A stretch of DNA of 64,000 bases from Pseudomonas gingeri. Lineage in GTDB: Bacteria; Pseudomonadota; Gammaproteobacteria; Pseudomonadales; Pseudomonadaceae. Made by a program: the position numbers and the translations under genes. Below, one piece after another: positions 38,929-47,553 of the stretch (positions within the stretch are counted from its first letter, which is position 1; each line of letters opens with the position of its first letter). A model generated the notes under the pieces. That model had not been told where the DNA came from. It did no database searches and saw only the letters and a program-made list of their open reading frames with translations. The stretch spans positions 310,001-374,000 of the forward strand of contig NZ_JACAQA010000002.1 in NCBI RefSeq assembly GCF_013385425.1. Direction: 5' to 3'.

Positions 38929-38945
38929 AGATTAGTCAATAATCT
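38929..38945. promoter_or_regulatory. Inverted repeat before the phosphotransferase gene
   Basis: AGATTA and TAATCT are separated by GTCAA, 31 bases before the ATG at 38977 in an AT-rich patch. This is a plausible operator. The rest of the 325-base gap holds the REP pair and nothing else I can identify. Confidence 0.4.
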
Positions 38946-38976
38946 CTGGCCTCCAGAATAAGCAGAAGGGATAAGC

Positions 38977-40044
38977 ATGACGCTTACTGACCAGTCCACC
39001 CGTATCCGTGCCGGCGAAGAGCTGGATGCCGGTTTGATAGACCCGTACCTCAAGGCCCATATTCCGGGCCTGCACGGCCTGCCGACGATCAGCCAGTTCC
39101 CCGGCGGCGCCTCGAACCTGACCTACCTGATCCGCTACCCGGAACAGGAATTTGTCCTGCGTCGGCCGCCGTTCGGTCACAAGGCCAAGTCCGCCCACGA
39201 CATGGGTCGCGAGTTCCGCATCCTCAACCAGCTCAAGGACGGTTTCCCGTACTGCCCCAAGGCTTATGTGCACTGCACCGACGAGTCGGTGATCGGCGCC
39301 GAGTTCTATGTGATGCAGCGGGTCGAGGGCATCATCCTGCGCTCCGACCTGCCACCGCAGCTGGGCCTGGATGCCGCGCAGACCGAAACCCTGTGCAAGA
39401 GCTTTATCGACCGTCTGGTCGAACTGCACCAGGTCGACTACACGGCCTGCGGCCTGGCTGACCTGGGCAAACCCGAGGGTTACGTCGAGCGGCAGATCCG
39501 TGGCTGGAGCGAGCGTTACGAAAAAGCCCTGACCCCTGACGCCCCGAGCTGGGAAGCGGTACGGACCTGGCTCAAGGACAAGATGCCCGCCGACCATCCG
39601 ACCTCGAGCATCGTGCACAACGACTATCGCTTCGACAACGTGATCCTCGATCCCCACAACCCGATGCAGATCATCGGCGTGCTCGACTGGGAACTGACCA
39701 CTATCGGCAACCCGCTGATGGACCTGGGCAACACCCTGGCCTACTGGATCGAGGCGGGCGACCCGGCCCCGGTGCAATTGATGCGCCGCCAGCCCAGCCA
39801 CGCCCCCGGCATGCTGACCCGCCGCCAGTTTGTCGACTACTACGCCGAACGCTCGGGGATCGCCATCGACAACTTCGATTTCTACTACACCTACGGCCTG
39901 TTCCGCCTGGCCGGCATCGTGCAGCAGATCTACTACCGCTTCTTCCACGGCCAGACCCAGGACAAACGCTTTGCGCAGTTCATTCACATGAACAAGCTGC
40001 TGGAGCAGATGAGCCTGAAAGTCATCCAGTCGTCCAGCCTCTGA
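38977..40044 (+). CDS. Phosphotransferase (APH fold), LvaA/ACAD10-like acyl-CoA kinase
   Basis: A 355-residue kinase-fold enzyme. The catalytic loop is IVHNDYRFDNVILD and the metal-binding motif GVLDWELTTIGNPLMDLGN. It is the type fused to acyl-CoA dehydrogenases in human ACAD10/11 and related to LvaA, which phosphorylates 4-hydroxyacyl-CoA for dephosphorylation-isomerisation in levulinate catabolism. An SDR gene follows after 26 bases. No acyl-CoA dehydrogenase gene is adjacent. The substrate is not known; choline or aminoglycoside kinase activity is less likely. Confidence 0.85.
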   Translation: MTLTDQSTRIRAGEELDAGLIDPYLKAHIPGLHGLPTISQFPGGASNLTYLIRYPEQEFVLRRPPFGHKAKSAHDMGREFRILNQLKDGFPYCPKAYVHCTDESVIGAEFYVMQRVEGIILRSDLPPQLGLDAAQTETLCKSFIDRLVELHQVDYTACGLADLGKPEGYVERQIRGWSERYEKALTPDAPSWEAVRTWLKDKMPADHPTSSIVHNDYRFDNVILDPHNPMQIIGVLDWELTTIGNPLMDLGNTLAYWIEAGDPAPVQLMRRQPSHAPGMLTRRQFVDYYAERSGIAIDNFDFYYTYGLFRLAGIVQQIYYRFFHGQTQDKRFAQFIHMNKLLEQMSLKVIQSSSL

Positions 40045-40070
40045 CCGCGCCTACAACCAGGAAAATCACC

Positions 40071-40838
40071 ATGTCCAAGACCCAGTTGTTCGACCTCGAT
40101 GGCAAGATCGCCTTTGTTTCCGGCGCCAGCCGTGGTATCGGCGAGGCCATTGCCAAGCTGCTGGCCCAGCAAGGCGCCCATGTGATTGTCTCGAGCCGCA
40201 AGCTCGAAGGCTGCCAGCACGTGGCCGATGCGATCATCGCCGACGGCGGCAAGGCCACCGCCATCGCCTGCCATATCGGTGAAATGGAACAGATCAGCCA
40301 GGTCTTCGCCGGTATCCGCGAGCAGTTCGGGCGTCTGGACATCCTGGTCAACAACGCCGCTACCAACCCGCAGTTCTGCAATGTGCTGGACACCGATCTC
40401 AGCGCGTTCCAGAAAACCGTCGACGTGAATATCCGCGGCTACTTCTTCATGTCGGTGGAAGCCGGCAAGCTGATGCGCGAGCACGGCGGTGGCAGCATCA
40501 TCAACGTGGCCTCGATCAACGGCATTTCCCCGGGCATCTTCCAGGGCATCTACTCGGTGACCAAGGCCGCCGTGATCAACATGACCAAGGTCTTCGCCAA
40601 GGAGTGCGCGCAGTTCGGCATTCGTTGCAACGCCCTGCTCCCGGGCCTGACCGACACCAAGTTCGCCTCGGCCCTGGTCAGCAACGAAGCGATCCTCAAG
40701 ACCGCCCTGCAACAGATCCCCCTCAAGCGCGTCGCCGCGCCGAGCGAAATGGCCGGGGCCGTGCTGTACCTGGCCAGCGATGCCTCCAGCTACACCACCG
40801 GGGTAGCGCTGAACGTGGACGGTGGTTTCCTGTCCTGA
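40071..40838 (+). CDS. Short-chain dehydrogenase/reductase
   Basis: A 255-residue NAD(P)-dependent SDR of the FabG-like classical type, with cofactor motif VSGASRGIGEAIAKLL, NNAAT, and catalytic residues in NVASIN and YSVTKAAV, where Tyr and Lys have the Y-x3-K spacing. It probably oxidises or reduces a hydroxyacyl group in the same pathway as the phosphotransferase, with which it is cotranscribed. The substrate is unknown. Confidence 0.92.
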   Translation: MSKTQLFDLDGKIAFVSGASRGIGEAIAKLLAQQGAHVIVSSRKLEGCQHVADAIIADGGKATAIACHIGEMEQISQVFAGIREQFGRLDILVNNAATNPQFCNVLDTDLSAFQKTVDVNIRGYFFMSVEAGKLMREHGGGSIINVASINGISPGIFQGIYSVTKAAVINMTKVFAKECAQFGIRCNALLPGLTDTKFASALVSNEAILKTALQQIPLKRVAAPSEMAGAVLYLASDASSYTTGVALNVDGGFLS

Positions 40839-40861
40839 TCACGAAATAAAAATTCCACCAG

Positions 40862-40884
40862 TTGAATTTATTGAATTTAAATTC
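40862..40884. promoter_or_regulatory. AT-rich tandem repeat and palindrome before the Gfo/Idh gene
   Basis: TTGAATTTA occurs twice in tandem (40862-40879), and the second copy overlaps a perfect 12-base palindrome, GAATTTAAATTC (40873-40884). It stands 43 bases before the oxidoreductase ATG in very AT-rich DNA. It could be an operator or an UP-element. Confidence 0.4.
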
Positions 40885-40927
40885 TATAAATAGCCCTTCC
40901 TGAAAATAATAATCAGAGGGCGTGGTG

Positions 40928-42043
40928 ATGGACGAGTTGGGAATAGGCTTGATCGGCACGGGCTTTATGGGCCGTGCCCACGCGCTGGCATTTCACAATG
41001 CCAGCGCCGTATTCGAACTGCCGCTGAAGCTGCGCCTGGTGGCACTGGCGGATGCCGACGCCCGGCGTGCCGAATCCTGCGCCCAGGCCTGGGGTTTCGA
41101 GCAGGCCTACGGCGACTGGCAACAACTGATTGACGATCCTCGGGTCGGGGTGGTGGCGATCACCACGCCCAATCACCTGCATTTCCCCATGGCCATGGCC
41201 GCCCTTGCGGCGGGCAAGGCGGTGTACTGCGAAAAACCCCTGGCGGTCGACCTGGATCAGGCAACGCAAATGCGTGACGCGGCCCGACAGGCCGGCGTGG
41301 TCACCCGCGTGGGCTACAACTATCAGCACAACCCGATGATCGACCTGGCCCGGGAGCTGATACAGAGCGGCGAACTGGGGGAAATCGTCGGCTTCCAGGG
41401 CGAATTCAGCGAAGACTTCATGGCCGACCCCGCCTCGCCCTGGTCCTGGCGTTGCGAAGCCCAGCATGCCGGCGGCGCCCTGGCCGACCTGGGCAGCCAT
41501 CTGCTGGCCATGGCTCGTTATCTGCTCGGCGATATCAGCGCCGTGTGTGCCGACACCCGCACCGTCCATGCACAGCGCCCGGCCAGTGCCGGCAGCCTGG
41601 AGACCCGTGGGATTGCCGTCGACGACCAGGTCCACGCCCTGCTGCGCTTCGCCAATGGCGCCCGGGGCACCTTCAGCAGCAGCTGGCTCAAGCACGGCTA
41701 CAAGAACCACCTGAGCTTCGAGATCAGCGGCACCCGGGGCACCCTGGCCTTCGACCAGGAGCGCCTGAACGAACTGCAACTCTGCCGCGCCGGCCAGAGC
41801 GGTTTCCAGCGCCTGCTGGCCGGGCCGCATCTACCGCGTTACGCAGCCTTCAGCCCGGCCGCCGGCCATCAGTTGGGTTACAACGAACTCAAGGCCCTGG
41901 AGGTCCAGGCATTGATCGAGGCGCTGGCCGGTCGAAGCCAGACGGGGACCGACTTCGAAGAGGCCTGGCAAGTGGAGCGCCTGGCGACAACAATTCGCCG
42001 GGCGGCCAGGGAGCAGCGCTGGGTCGATGTCAGCGAGCTGTAG
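40928..42043 (+). CDS. Gfo/Idh/MocA-family oxidoreductase
   Basis: A 371-residue NAD(P)-dependent sugar or inositol-type dehydrogenase. The N-terminal Rossmann motif is IGLIGTGFMGRAHA; the family Lys is in YCEKPLAVD; ADLGSHLLAMARYLLGDI is in the C-terminal sheet domain. ATG at 40928 is chosen because AGAGGG lies seven bases upstream. It has its own AT-rich promoter region and is the last gene of the rightward run. No sugar transporter gene is adjacent, so the substrate is unclear. Confidence 0.9.
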   Translation: MDELGIGLIGTGFMGRAHALAFHNASAVFELPLKLRLVALADADARRAESCAQAWGFEQAYGDWQQLIDDPRVGVVAITTPNHLHFPMAMAALAAGKAVYCEKPLAVDLDQATQMRDAARQAGVVTRVGYNYQHNPMIDLARELIQSGELGEIVGFQGEFSEDFMADPASPWSWRCEAQHAGGALADLGSHLLAMARYLLGDISAVCADTRTVHAQRPASAGSLETRGIAVDDQVHALLRFANGARGTFSSSWLKHGYKNHLSFEISGTRGTLAFDQERLNELQLCRAGQSGFQRLLAGPHLPRYAAFSPAAGHQLGYNELKALEVQALIEALAGRSQTGTDFEEAWQVERLATTIRRAAREQRWVDVSEL

Positions 42044-42072
42044 AACCTGTGGACTGCAGAACCTGTAGAACC

Positions 42073-42161
42073 TGTGGGAGCGGAGCTTGCCCGCGAAGAG
42101 GCCCGTCAGGACGCCAGAAGCTTCGCGGCGGTGCGGCGATCCGACAAGCTCCGCTCCCACA
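42073..42161. repeat. Paired REP palindrome, class D variant
   Basis: TGTGGGAGCGGAGCTTGCCC continuing CGCGAAG, and a partly degraded complement ending GACAAGCTCCGCTCCCACA, flank about 40 bases between convergent genes. Confidence 0.88.
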
Positions 42162-42181
42162 CACCCACACAGAACGATGCA

Positions 42182-43198
42182 TTACTTGAGGCTGGCGGCA
42201 ACCTTGTTGGCCACATCCACGGGCAACCAGGCCTTCCAGACCTCCGGATGCCCCTTGAGGAAAGCCTCCGTCACCTGGCGTGGCGGCAGGCGCTCCTCGC
42301 TCATTTTCGCCAGCGCCTGGTTCAACACATCAATCGGCAGGTCGACCTTGGCGAAAAACGCCAGTATCTGCGGGTATTGCGTCTTGAACGGCGTAGACAC
42401 GCCAATGCTCAGCTTCGAAGCCAAAGAACGACTCGGCTTGGGATCGGGATTCTCCGGGTCGGTCAGGGTCTTCCAGGCCTCGGCATCAAAGGCCGGCTCC
42501 TGCAACTGGACCAGCTTGAACTTGCCCAACAGCGGCGTCGGCGACCAGTAATAGAACAGGATCGGTTTGCCACGCCGGATCGATGAGGTGATCTCCGCAT
42601 CCAGCGCCGCTCCGGAGCCACTGCGAAAGTTCACATAACTGTCGGTCAGGCCGTAGGCCTTGAGTTTCTGCTGGTTGACGATTTCCGATGTCCAGCCGAT
42701 CGGGCTGTTGAGAAAACGACCCTTATCCGGGGACTCAGGGTCGCGGAACACATCCTTGTAGCGGGCCAGGTCCGCGACCCCGTGCAGATCCGGCGCCAGG
42801 GGCTTGATGCCACGCTCCGGATCGCCCTTGATCACGTACTCCGGCACCCACCAGCCCTCGGTGGCACCCTTGACGGTATCGCCAACGGCTGCAACCTCAC
42901 CCGCCGCTTCAGCCTTGACCCACACCGGACTGCGTCCGGCCCACTCTTCGCCAATCACCTGGATATCATTCTTGGCCAGGGCCGTTTCCAGGGTCACCGT
43001 GGTGCCGGGCAGCATATCGGTCGGCAGGCCGTAACCTTTTTCGACGATATACCGCAGGATGTCGGTGATCAGGCTGCCACTTTCCCAGTTCAGGTCGGCA
43101 AAGTGGATCGGCTGGGGCGCGGCTCGAACCGCCAGCGGCATGGCGCCGATACAGAAAACAGCCAGGGCGCTGGCGAACAGCGCGCGAAATCCCTTCAT
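42182..43198 (-). CDS. Glycine-betaine/choline-type ABC substrate-binding protein, orphan
   Basis: A 338-residue exported binding protein of the OpuAC family, with a signal peptide ending AVRAAPQ. HFADLNWESGSLITDILRYI, GEEWAGRSPVWVKAEAAGEV and PILFYYWSPTPLLGKF (an aromatic pocket for quaternary amines) support a betaine or choline-like ligand. The permease and ATPase genes are not adjacent, as with several orphan binding proteins in Pseudomonas that share a core Cbc transporter; that sharing is inferred here. Confidence 0.88.
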   Translation of the reverse strand: MKGFRALFASALAVFCIGAMPLAVRAAPQPIHFADLNWESGSLITDILRYIVEKGYGLPTDMLPGTTVTLETALAKNDIQVIGEEWAGRSPVWVKAEAAGEVAAVGDTVKGATEGWWVPEYVIKGDPERGIKPLAPDLHGVADLARYKDVFRDPESPDKGRFLNSPIGWTSEIVNQQKLKAYGLTDSYVNFRSGSGAALDAEITSSIRRGKPILFYYWSPTPLLGKFKLVQLQEPAFDAEAWKTLTDPENPDPKPSRSLASKLSIGVSTPFKTQYPQILAFFAKVDLPIDVLNQALAKMSEERLPPRQVTEAFLKGHPEVWKAWLPVDVANKVAASLK

Positions 43199-43303
43199 GG
43201 AATCACCTCAATCGCAGATCGTTTTTCGGCGAAAAGTCCGAAAACCCGGAAATATTCAGTCAGCAGAACTGTAGTCGAGGTTCCCGGAATGATGCGCCAG
43301 CGA

Positions 43304-43507
43304 TCAATGAGTATCTGGCGACTGAAGTTGCTGCAACTCACGTCGGACCATGCTGACATACTCCGCAGGCCCCAGTGCATACAATTGCGCCGCGACCCAG
43401 TTGAACCAGGCGCCCTGCAGTTCGGCCTTGCGTTCGAACAACCGGCGGGCCTCGGCACTGGCCTGCCGCACATGCTGTTGATGGAACTCGGCCCGGGTCA
43501 AACCCAT
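43304..43507 (-). CDS. Small conserved-looking protein coupled to the gene before it
   Basis: A 67-residue soluble, helix-rich protein (TRAEFHQQHVRQASAEARRL) without known motif. Its ATG overlaps the stop of the preceding gene by one base (TAATG), a strong sign of translational coupling and of being a real gene. Function unknown. Confidence 0.6.
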   Translation of the reverse strand: MGLTRAEFHQQHVRQASAEARRLFERKAELQGAWFNWVAAQLYALGPAEYVSMVRRELQQLQSPDTH

Positions 43508-44043
43508 TACTCGCTGGCCTTGAAGGTCAGTTCGCCCTTGCGCCAGCGCGCGGCCTTCTTGGTCACGTCCTTGAGGGTCTTGCTCAAGGTGCCCTGCAAC
43601 TGTTCATGGGCGGCAAACACCATCACCACGGTATGCCCTTCCTTGAACACAATGCCATGGCCTTCCGGTACGGTGATATAGGCATAGTCGCCCAGGCCAT
43701 AGACCGTCAGTTTGATCTCGCGAAACTTGATGTCGAACTTGCCGCCTTCGCGGCTGGGCAATACCGCGGCACGAAAATGATCGCCGACCTTGAGCTCCAG
43801 GTGCTGCTTGTCATCGACCACCAGGGAGGTTTCGGTGTCGATCTCGGCGATGTAGATGCCTTCGGCGGTTTGTTCGGTGATATAGACGAAACGCGATTGA
43901 AACTGCTTGACCAGCTTGGCCCGAAGATCACCCAGTACAAACAGTGCATGCATATCCAGATTACTGACTGCCAACGAAAAGTCCTCAAACTCGAAAAATG
44001 AAGCCGCCCGGCAAGTGTCAGGCAACACAAAACGATCGGTCAC
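43507..44043 (-). CDS. Protein of unknown function
   Basis: A 178-residue soluble protein with a beta-rich centre (SRFVYITEQTAEGIYIAEID, DYAYITVPEGHGIVFKEG) and a basic C-terminal tail (LKDVTKKAARWRKGELTF). I do not recognise the family. GTG at 44043 is used as start, with a weak ribosome-binding site; a later start is possible. It forms a two-gene unit with the 67-residue gene. Confidence 0.65.
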   Translation of the reverse strand: MTDRFVLPDTCRAASFFEFEDFSLAVSNLDMHALFVLGDLRAKLVKQFQSRFVYITEQTAEGIYIAEIDTETSLVVDDKQHLELKVGDHFRAAVLPSREGGKFDIKFREIKLTVYGLGDYAYITVPEGHGIVFKEGHTVVMVFAAHEQLQGTLSKTLKDVTKKAARWRKGELTFKASE

Positions 44044-44489
44044 CGCCGTCGGTTACTGAATAGAAAGCCCTGATGTTTGCCCGCGCGGCCTGGCGATGCT
44101 CACCGGTGCGCAGCAAGCCTAATGGATGCAAGGTCCCATGACTTCTGCGAAGTGTCATCAGCGCTTGAAGGAAAACACCGCATTGCACCGATCACGGGAA
44201 ACCGGCAACTGAATTTGCGAGGGAAGGCCTTCCTGAAAAAAAGTAATTTCCGACATGCAGGTTGCAAAAAATGCCCTGGATGAAATCAGCCCCTGGACAC
44301 TGGAAGTGATTCTAGAACACGTCAGGCCATTCGGGCCAATCAAACTACCCGTGAGCAGCATCTTACAAGACAAAAAGTACTCAATTGTGTCCAGTCTGTC
44401 GCAAATACCCTGTAGAAGCGCTCGTCGAGACTACAGAATGCCATCCCGCGGTCGATAATCTGGCAAGCGTCATTCCCGGAGTATCGCCG
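44044..44489. other. Intergenic region with no gene called
   Basis: Two short open frames are present (44077-44283 and 44255-44458), but both lack a convincing ribosome-binding site and their composition is not protein-like. The stretch should hold the promoters of the two divergent genes that flank it. Nothing else was recognised. Confidence 0.5.
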
Positions 44490-44891
44490 ATGATCAACTT
44501 GAATGTTTCCTTGATCCCACCCGCCTTCCTCCTGTCGTCCCCCGAAGAGAGCGGCAGTGCCGCCAGCCGTCTTTCGTCCGACCCTTTGCTGGATGGCGAC
44601 AGTGGCTTGAATCTGCTGAGCGACAGCCTGGCGGCCAATGCAAAGGCGGCGCAGGATCGGGTCAAGAAACTCCGGGCACAGATCGAGCAGTTGCAACAAC
44701 GACTGCGCAAGGCCAATGCGCACCTGGCCGCGACCAAAAGCGGCCACCACCCCAACGCAGCGGCGCGCGAAGCTGCTGTCCAGCCGGCCAAGGCCCAGGT
44801 CGCAGCCCTCGGCGCCGCACTGAACGGCACCAGCACCGCGCTGTTCATGGCGGAAAAGCTGATGGCCGGGATGACTGATACTTCGGCCTGA
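44490..44891 (+). CDS. Small coiled-coil protein of unknown function
   Basis: A 133-residue protein starting at ATG 44490 after CGGAG. The N-terminus is MINLNVSLIPPAFLLSSPEE with no cleavable signal; the middle is a strong heptad coiled coil (DRVKKLRAQIEQLQQRLRKA) and the C-terminus is Ala-rich. The frame is open 35 codons further upstream, but only this start has a ribosome-binding site. The family is not recognised. It lies alone between a divergent gene and a REP pair, which fits an accessory gene. Confidence 0.6.
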   Translation: MINLNVSLIPPAFLLSSPEESGSAASRLSSDPLLDGDSGLNLLSDSLAANAKAAQDRVKKLRAQIEQLQQRLRKANAHLAATKSGHHPNAAAREAAVQPAKAQVAALGAALNGTSTALFMAEKLMAGMTDTSA

Positions 44892-44927
44892 GCAACTCCC
44901 ACAGTCTTGCAGTGGTTGAACCGGCCT

Positions 44928-45032
44928 CTTCGCGGGCAAGCCCTGCTCCTACAGTTTTTTGTCGAACACTCTCTTGAGTACGACACAACACTGTAGGAGC
45001 AGGGCTTGTCGGGACGCCGCACCGCCGCGAAG
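44928..45032. repeat. Paired REP palindrome, class A, degraded right end
   Basis: CTTCGCGGGCAAGCCCTGCT followed by CCTACAGT, and the complement ACTGTAGGAGCAGGGCTTG, flank about 34 bases; the right arm then diverges (GACGCCGCACCGCCGCGAAG). The intact arms match the element at 6234-6324. Confidence 0.9.
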
Positions 45033-45050
45033 AGCCCCTTGAGTACACCA

Positions 45051-46667
45051 TCACCCTTTTTTGGGTGCACTTTCCGGCTTGTAGCCCAGGCGCAGCCCGC
45101 CCCAATGGCGGCCCCTGACCATGATCGGCACCGACAGGTCATGCATCAGCTCACCCGTGTCGCGGGTATAGGTCTGCAACAACAGCGGCTGCTGGTGGCT
45201 GCCACAGCGAATCCCCGTACGGTCATCGAACTTGCGCTTGGTCCGGTTGTGCAGCGTGTCCTGCTGCGGGTTACCCGTCAGGGGCTGGCAAAACGCCTGG
45301 TTATGGGTCGGCACATAGCCCTGGGGCGTACAGGCGATGGCAAACACCAATCCTTCATGGCGCGCCAGCAACGGCTCCTGGATCGCCGGCAGGACCTGAT
45401 CGGTATAACGGTCGAAACGCGTCTGGTATTTGGCCGGCGAGGTATTGGCGATCGGCTGGTACGTCCGGTCGAACAGGTCATCAAGACTGATGCGGTTCTG
45501 TTCGATATCCGCCTCGAAACGCGCGGAAATCTGTCCGGCCCCTTCACGGGCGAGGTCGTAGACCCGCTGGTGGTAATCGTCCAGGCCGACCTCGGCCAGG
45601 CGCTGGCTGATGGTCTCGGCCTGCCCTTCCATCTGGGTCGCCGCCTGGGTCAGGTGGCGGGTCTGCTGGTCGCTGACGGCCAGGTCGCCGCGCATCTGCT
45701 CCACCGCCGTGAACAGGCTGTCCAGTTGCTCGCGGTTGCTCTGTGCACCGCGGGCGATCTCGCCCACCTGCGCTTCGACACTGGCCGCCAGGCCGGCGAT
45801 ATTCGCCAGGTGCCGGCCGGTATCCTCGACCTGCTCCACACCGCCGTCCAGGTCCTGGGCCAGTTGACGGATCTGCTCGACGACCTGGGTGGTGCGCTGC
45901 TGGATATCGGCCACCATGACCCCGACCTCATCGGTCGCCGTGGCCGTGCGCCCGGCCAGCCCGCGTACTTCGTCGGCGACCACGGCAAAACCGCGACCAT
46001 GCTCGCCGGCGCGGGCCGCCTCGATGGCGGCGTTAAGGGCCAGCAGGTTGGTCTGGCTGGCGATCGCCTGGATCACCAGGGTCACCCGCTGGATTTCTTC
46101 GCTGCGCTGGCTCAGGGCCTCGATTGTCTGGCGACTGGCATTGGCCTGCTGGCTGAGCCGGTGCATGCGGCCGATGGACTCCGCCAGCACCGTATGCCCT
46201 TCGGCGCTGCTGCTGCGGGCCTGACTGGCCGAGCCGAGGGCCTGCTGGCTCAAGTGCGAGGTGGTCTGCTCGGTGCTGATCACCTGTTCGGCACTGGCGA
46301 CAATCTGCGCGGCGGCACTGAGCTGCGACTGCACCTTGCCGGCCAGCTGCTTGACCGCAAAGGCCACGCCGGCGGCGGACAGGGCGTTATGGCTGGTGGT
46401 ATGGGAAAGGTCGCGGGTCAATTGCGCCAGGGTATCGCCGCCGCTCTGCACGGCTGACGCCGGGGCCTGGCGCATCCGCAGGCGCGGCAGCCAGATCAAC
46501 AACAGCGCCAGGGGCAGGCAAACGCCCAGAGACCAGCCGGCAAAGGCCATGGCCGACAACAACAGCGCCAGCCCCACGCTCTGTATCAGGGGTGTCAGCC
46601 AGCGCGCCGGTTTCGATGGCACGTCCACGTGCGACCCGACCCCAGGCAGAATTCCTTCTCCAGACAT
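45051..46667 (-). CDS. Methyl-accepting chemotaxis protein without periplasmic domain, C-terminal sensor
   Basis: A 538-residue chemoreceptor. A hydrophobic hairpin near residues 26-62 ([19 protein letters not shown], then [11 protein letters not shown]) anchors it, with essentially no periplasmic loop. The signalling domain follows, with the hairpin-tip sequence [20 protein letters not shown] and EVRGLAGRT. After it comes a C-terminal cytoplasmic domain of about 150 residues ([40 protein letters not shown]) that looks Cache/PAS-like. The sensor placed after the signalling domain suggests detection of a cytoplasmic or redox cue. ATG at 46667 is chosen over GTG at 46679. Confidence 0.92.
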   Translation of the reverse strand: MSGEGILPGVGSHVDVPSKPARWLTPLIQSVGLALLLSAMAFAGWSLGVCLPLALLLIWLPRLRMRQAPASAVQSGGDTLAQLTRDLSHTTSHNALSAAGVAFAVKQLAGKVQSQLSAAAQIVASAEQVISTEQTTSHLSQQALGSASQARSSSAEGHTVLAESIGRMHRLSQQANASRQTIEALSQRSEEIQRVTLVIQAIASQTNLLALNAAIEAARAGEHGRGFAVVADEVRGLAGRTATATDEVGVMVADIQQRTTQVVEQIRQLAQDLDGGVEQVEDTGRHLANIAGLAASVEAQVGEIARGAQSNREQLDSLFTAVEQMRGDLAVSDQQTRHLTQAATQMEGQAETISQRLAEVGLDDYHQRVYDLAREGAGQISARFEADIEQNRISLDDLFDRTYQPIANTSPAKYQTRFDRYTDQVLPAIQEPLLARHEGLVFAIACTPQGYVPTHNQAFCQPLTGNPQQDTLHNRTKRKFDDRTGIRCGSHQQPLLLQTYTRDTGELMHDLSVPIMVRGRHWGGLRLGYKPESAPKKG

Positions 46668-46849
46668 GTACTTACCCACCGTGAGCTTCTAGTTGTTTTT
46701 TTGCATTAAACGCCACTATCGGGCCATTAGCCATGGTCCGTTAGTTGTAGGGCGTATGCATCAACGATAGCTGGTATGGGGCGGGTGTGGAGGCGGGTTT
46801 ACCGACGATGAACGATGACGTGGCGTGACAGAAACACCGCGTCGTCCGG

Positions 46850-46878
46850 ATCGCCGGCAAGCCGGCACCTGCAGGGGG
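46850..46878. repeat. Single REP-like element, class B
   Basis: GATCGCCGGCAAGCCGGC followed by ACCTGCAGGGG, related to the element at 6348-6373. It lies directly after the DksA-like gene stop. Confidence 0.75.
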
Positions 46879-46884
46879 CAGCGA

Positions 46885-47289
46885 TCAGGCCTGGCGCTGA
46901 TGCTTGTCGATCTGCTCGTGACGTTCCTGAGCTTCGATGCAGTACTTGGTGGTCGGGCTGATCAGCAGGCGCTTGAGGCCGATCGCCTCGCCGCTGTCGT
47001 CGCACCAGCCGAAGGAGTCGTCGTTGATGCGCAGCAGTGCCTGTTCCAACTGCGGCAGCATGCGCTGGTCGCGGTCGATGGCGTTCACCAGCCAGGTACG
47101 TTCTTCTTCAACGGAAGCGGCGTCAGCCGGGTCAGCCGGGGTATCGAGACTCTCGATGGCAATACGGTTCTGCTCGATACGCTCGTGGGTTTCGACTTTC
47201 ATCGCTTGCAACAGCTCGGTAAAGAAAGCCAGTTGCTCGGCGTTCATGTAGTCGTCCGCCGGCATGGCCAGCAACTTTTCCTTTGTCAT
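46885..47289 (-). CDS. DksA2-like transcription factor lacking the zinc Cys4 site
   Basis: A 134-residue TraR/DksA-family protein that would bind the RNA polymerase secondary channel. The long coiled coil has an acidic tip region (DPADAASVEEER), and the C-terminal globular part reads GWCDDSGEAIGLKRLL and KYCIEAQERHE. Each Cys pair of classical DksA is reduced to a single Cys (CxxS and CxxA), as in DksA2 of P. aeruginosa, which works without zinc. ATG at 47289 is chosen over an in-frame start nine codons upstream. The 264 bases upstream hold no recognisable gene. Confidence 0.82.
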   Translation of the reverse strand: MTKEKLLAMPADDYMNAEQLAFFTELLQAMKVETHERIEQNRIAIESLDTPADPADAASVEEERTWLVNAIDRDQRMLPQLEQALLRINDDSFGWCDDSGEAIGLKRLLISPTTKYCIEAQERHEQIDKHQRQA

Positions 47290-47553
47290 TGATTTCTCTA
47301 TAGAAAATACGTGCATTAAGGCGAATTAGGGAGCGTTCTGCGCACCTGAGGGGATGCACAGAAAGGCGCCGTCCATTCCAAGCGCCACCCGGCACTCAAT
47401 TTACGAGGGGCGGCAGTCTAAGGCCGAGTTATCGAGTCAGCAACTGAAATGACAGCAAAAACGTCCGATGCGCCCACACAGGCGCTCTGGCGCCGGTCCC
47501 GTGGAGACGTATCGGAGTGTGTTTATAACAAGAAATTCACTGCAAAGCGTCAG

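Noticed and set aside
44077..44458. Two short open frames between the unknown pair and the coiled-coil gene
   Set aside because: No ribosome-binding site, unusual codon use and no recognisable feature.
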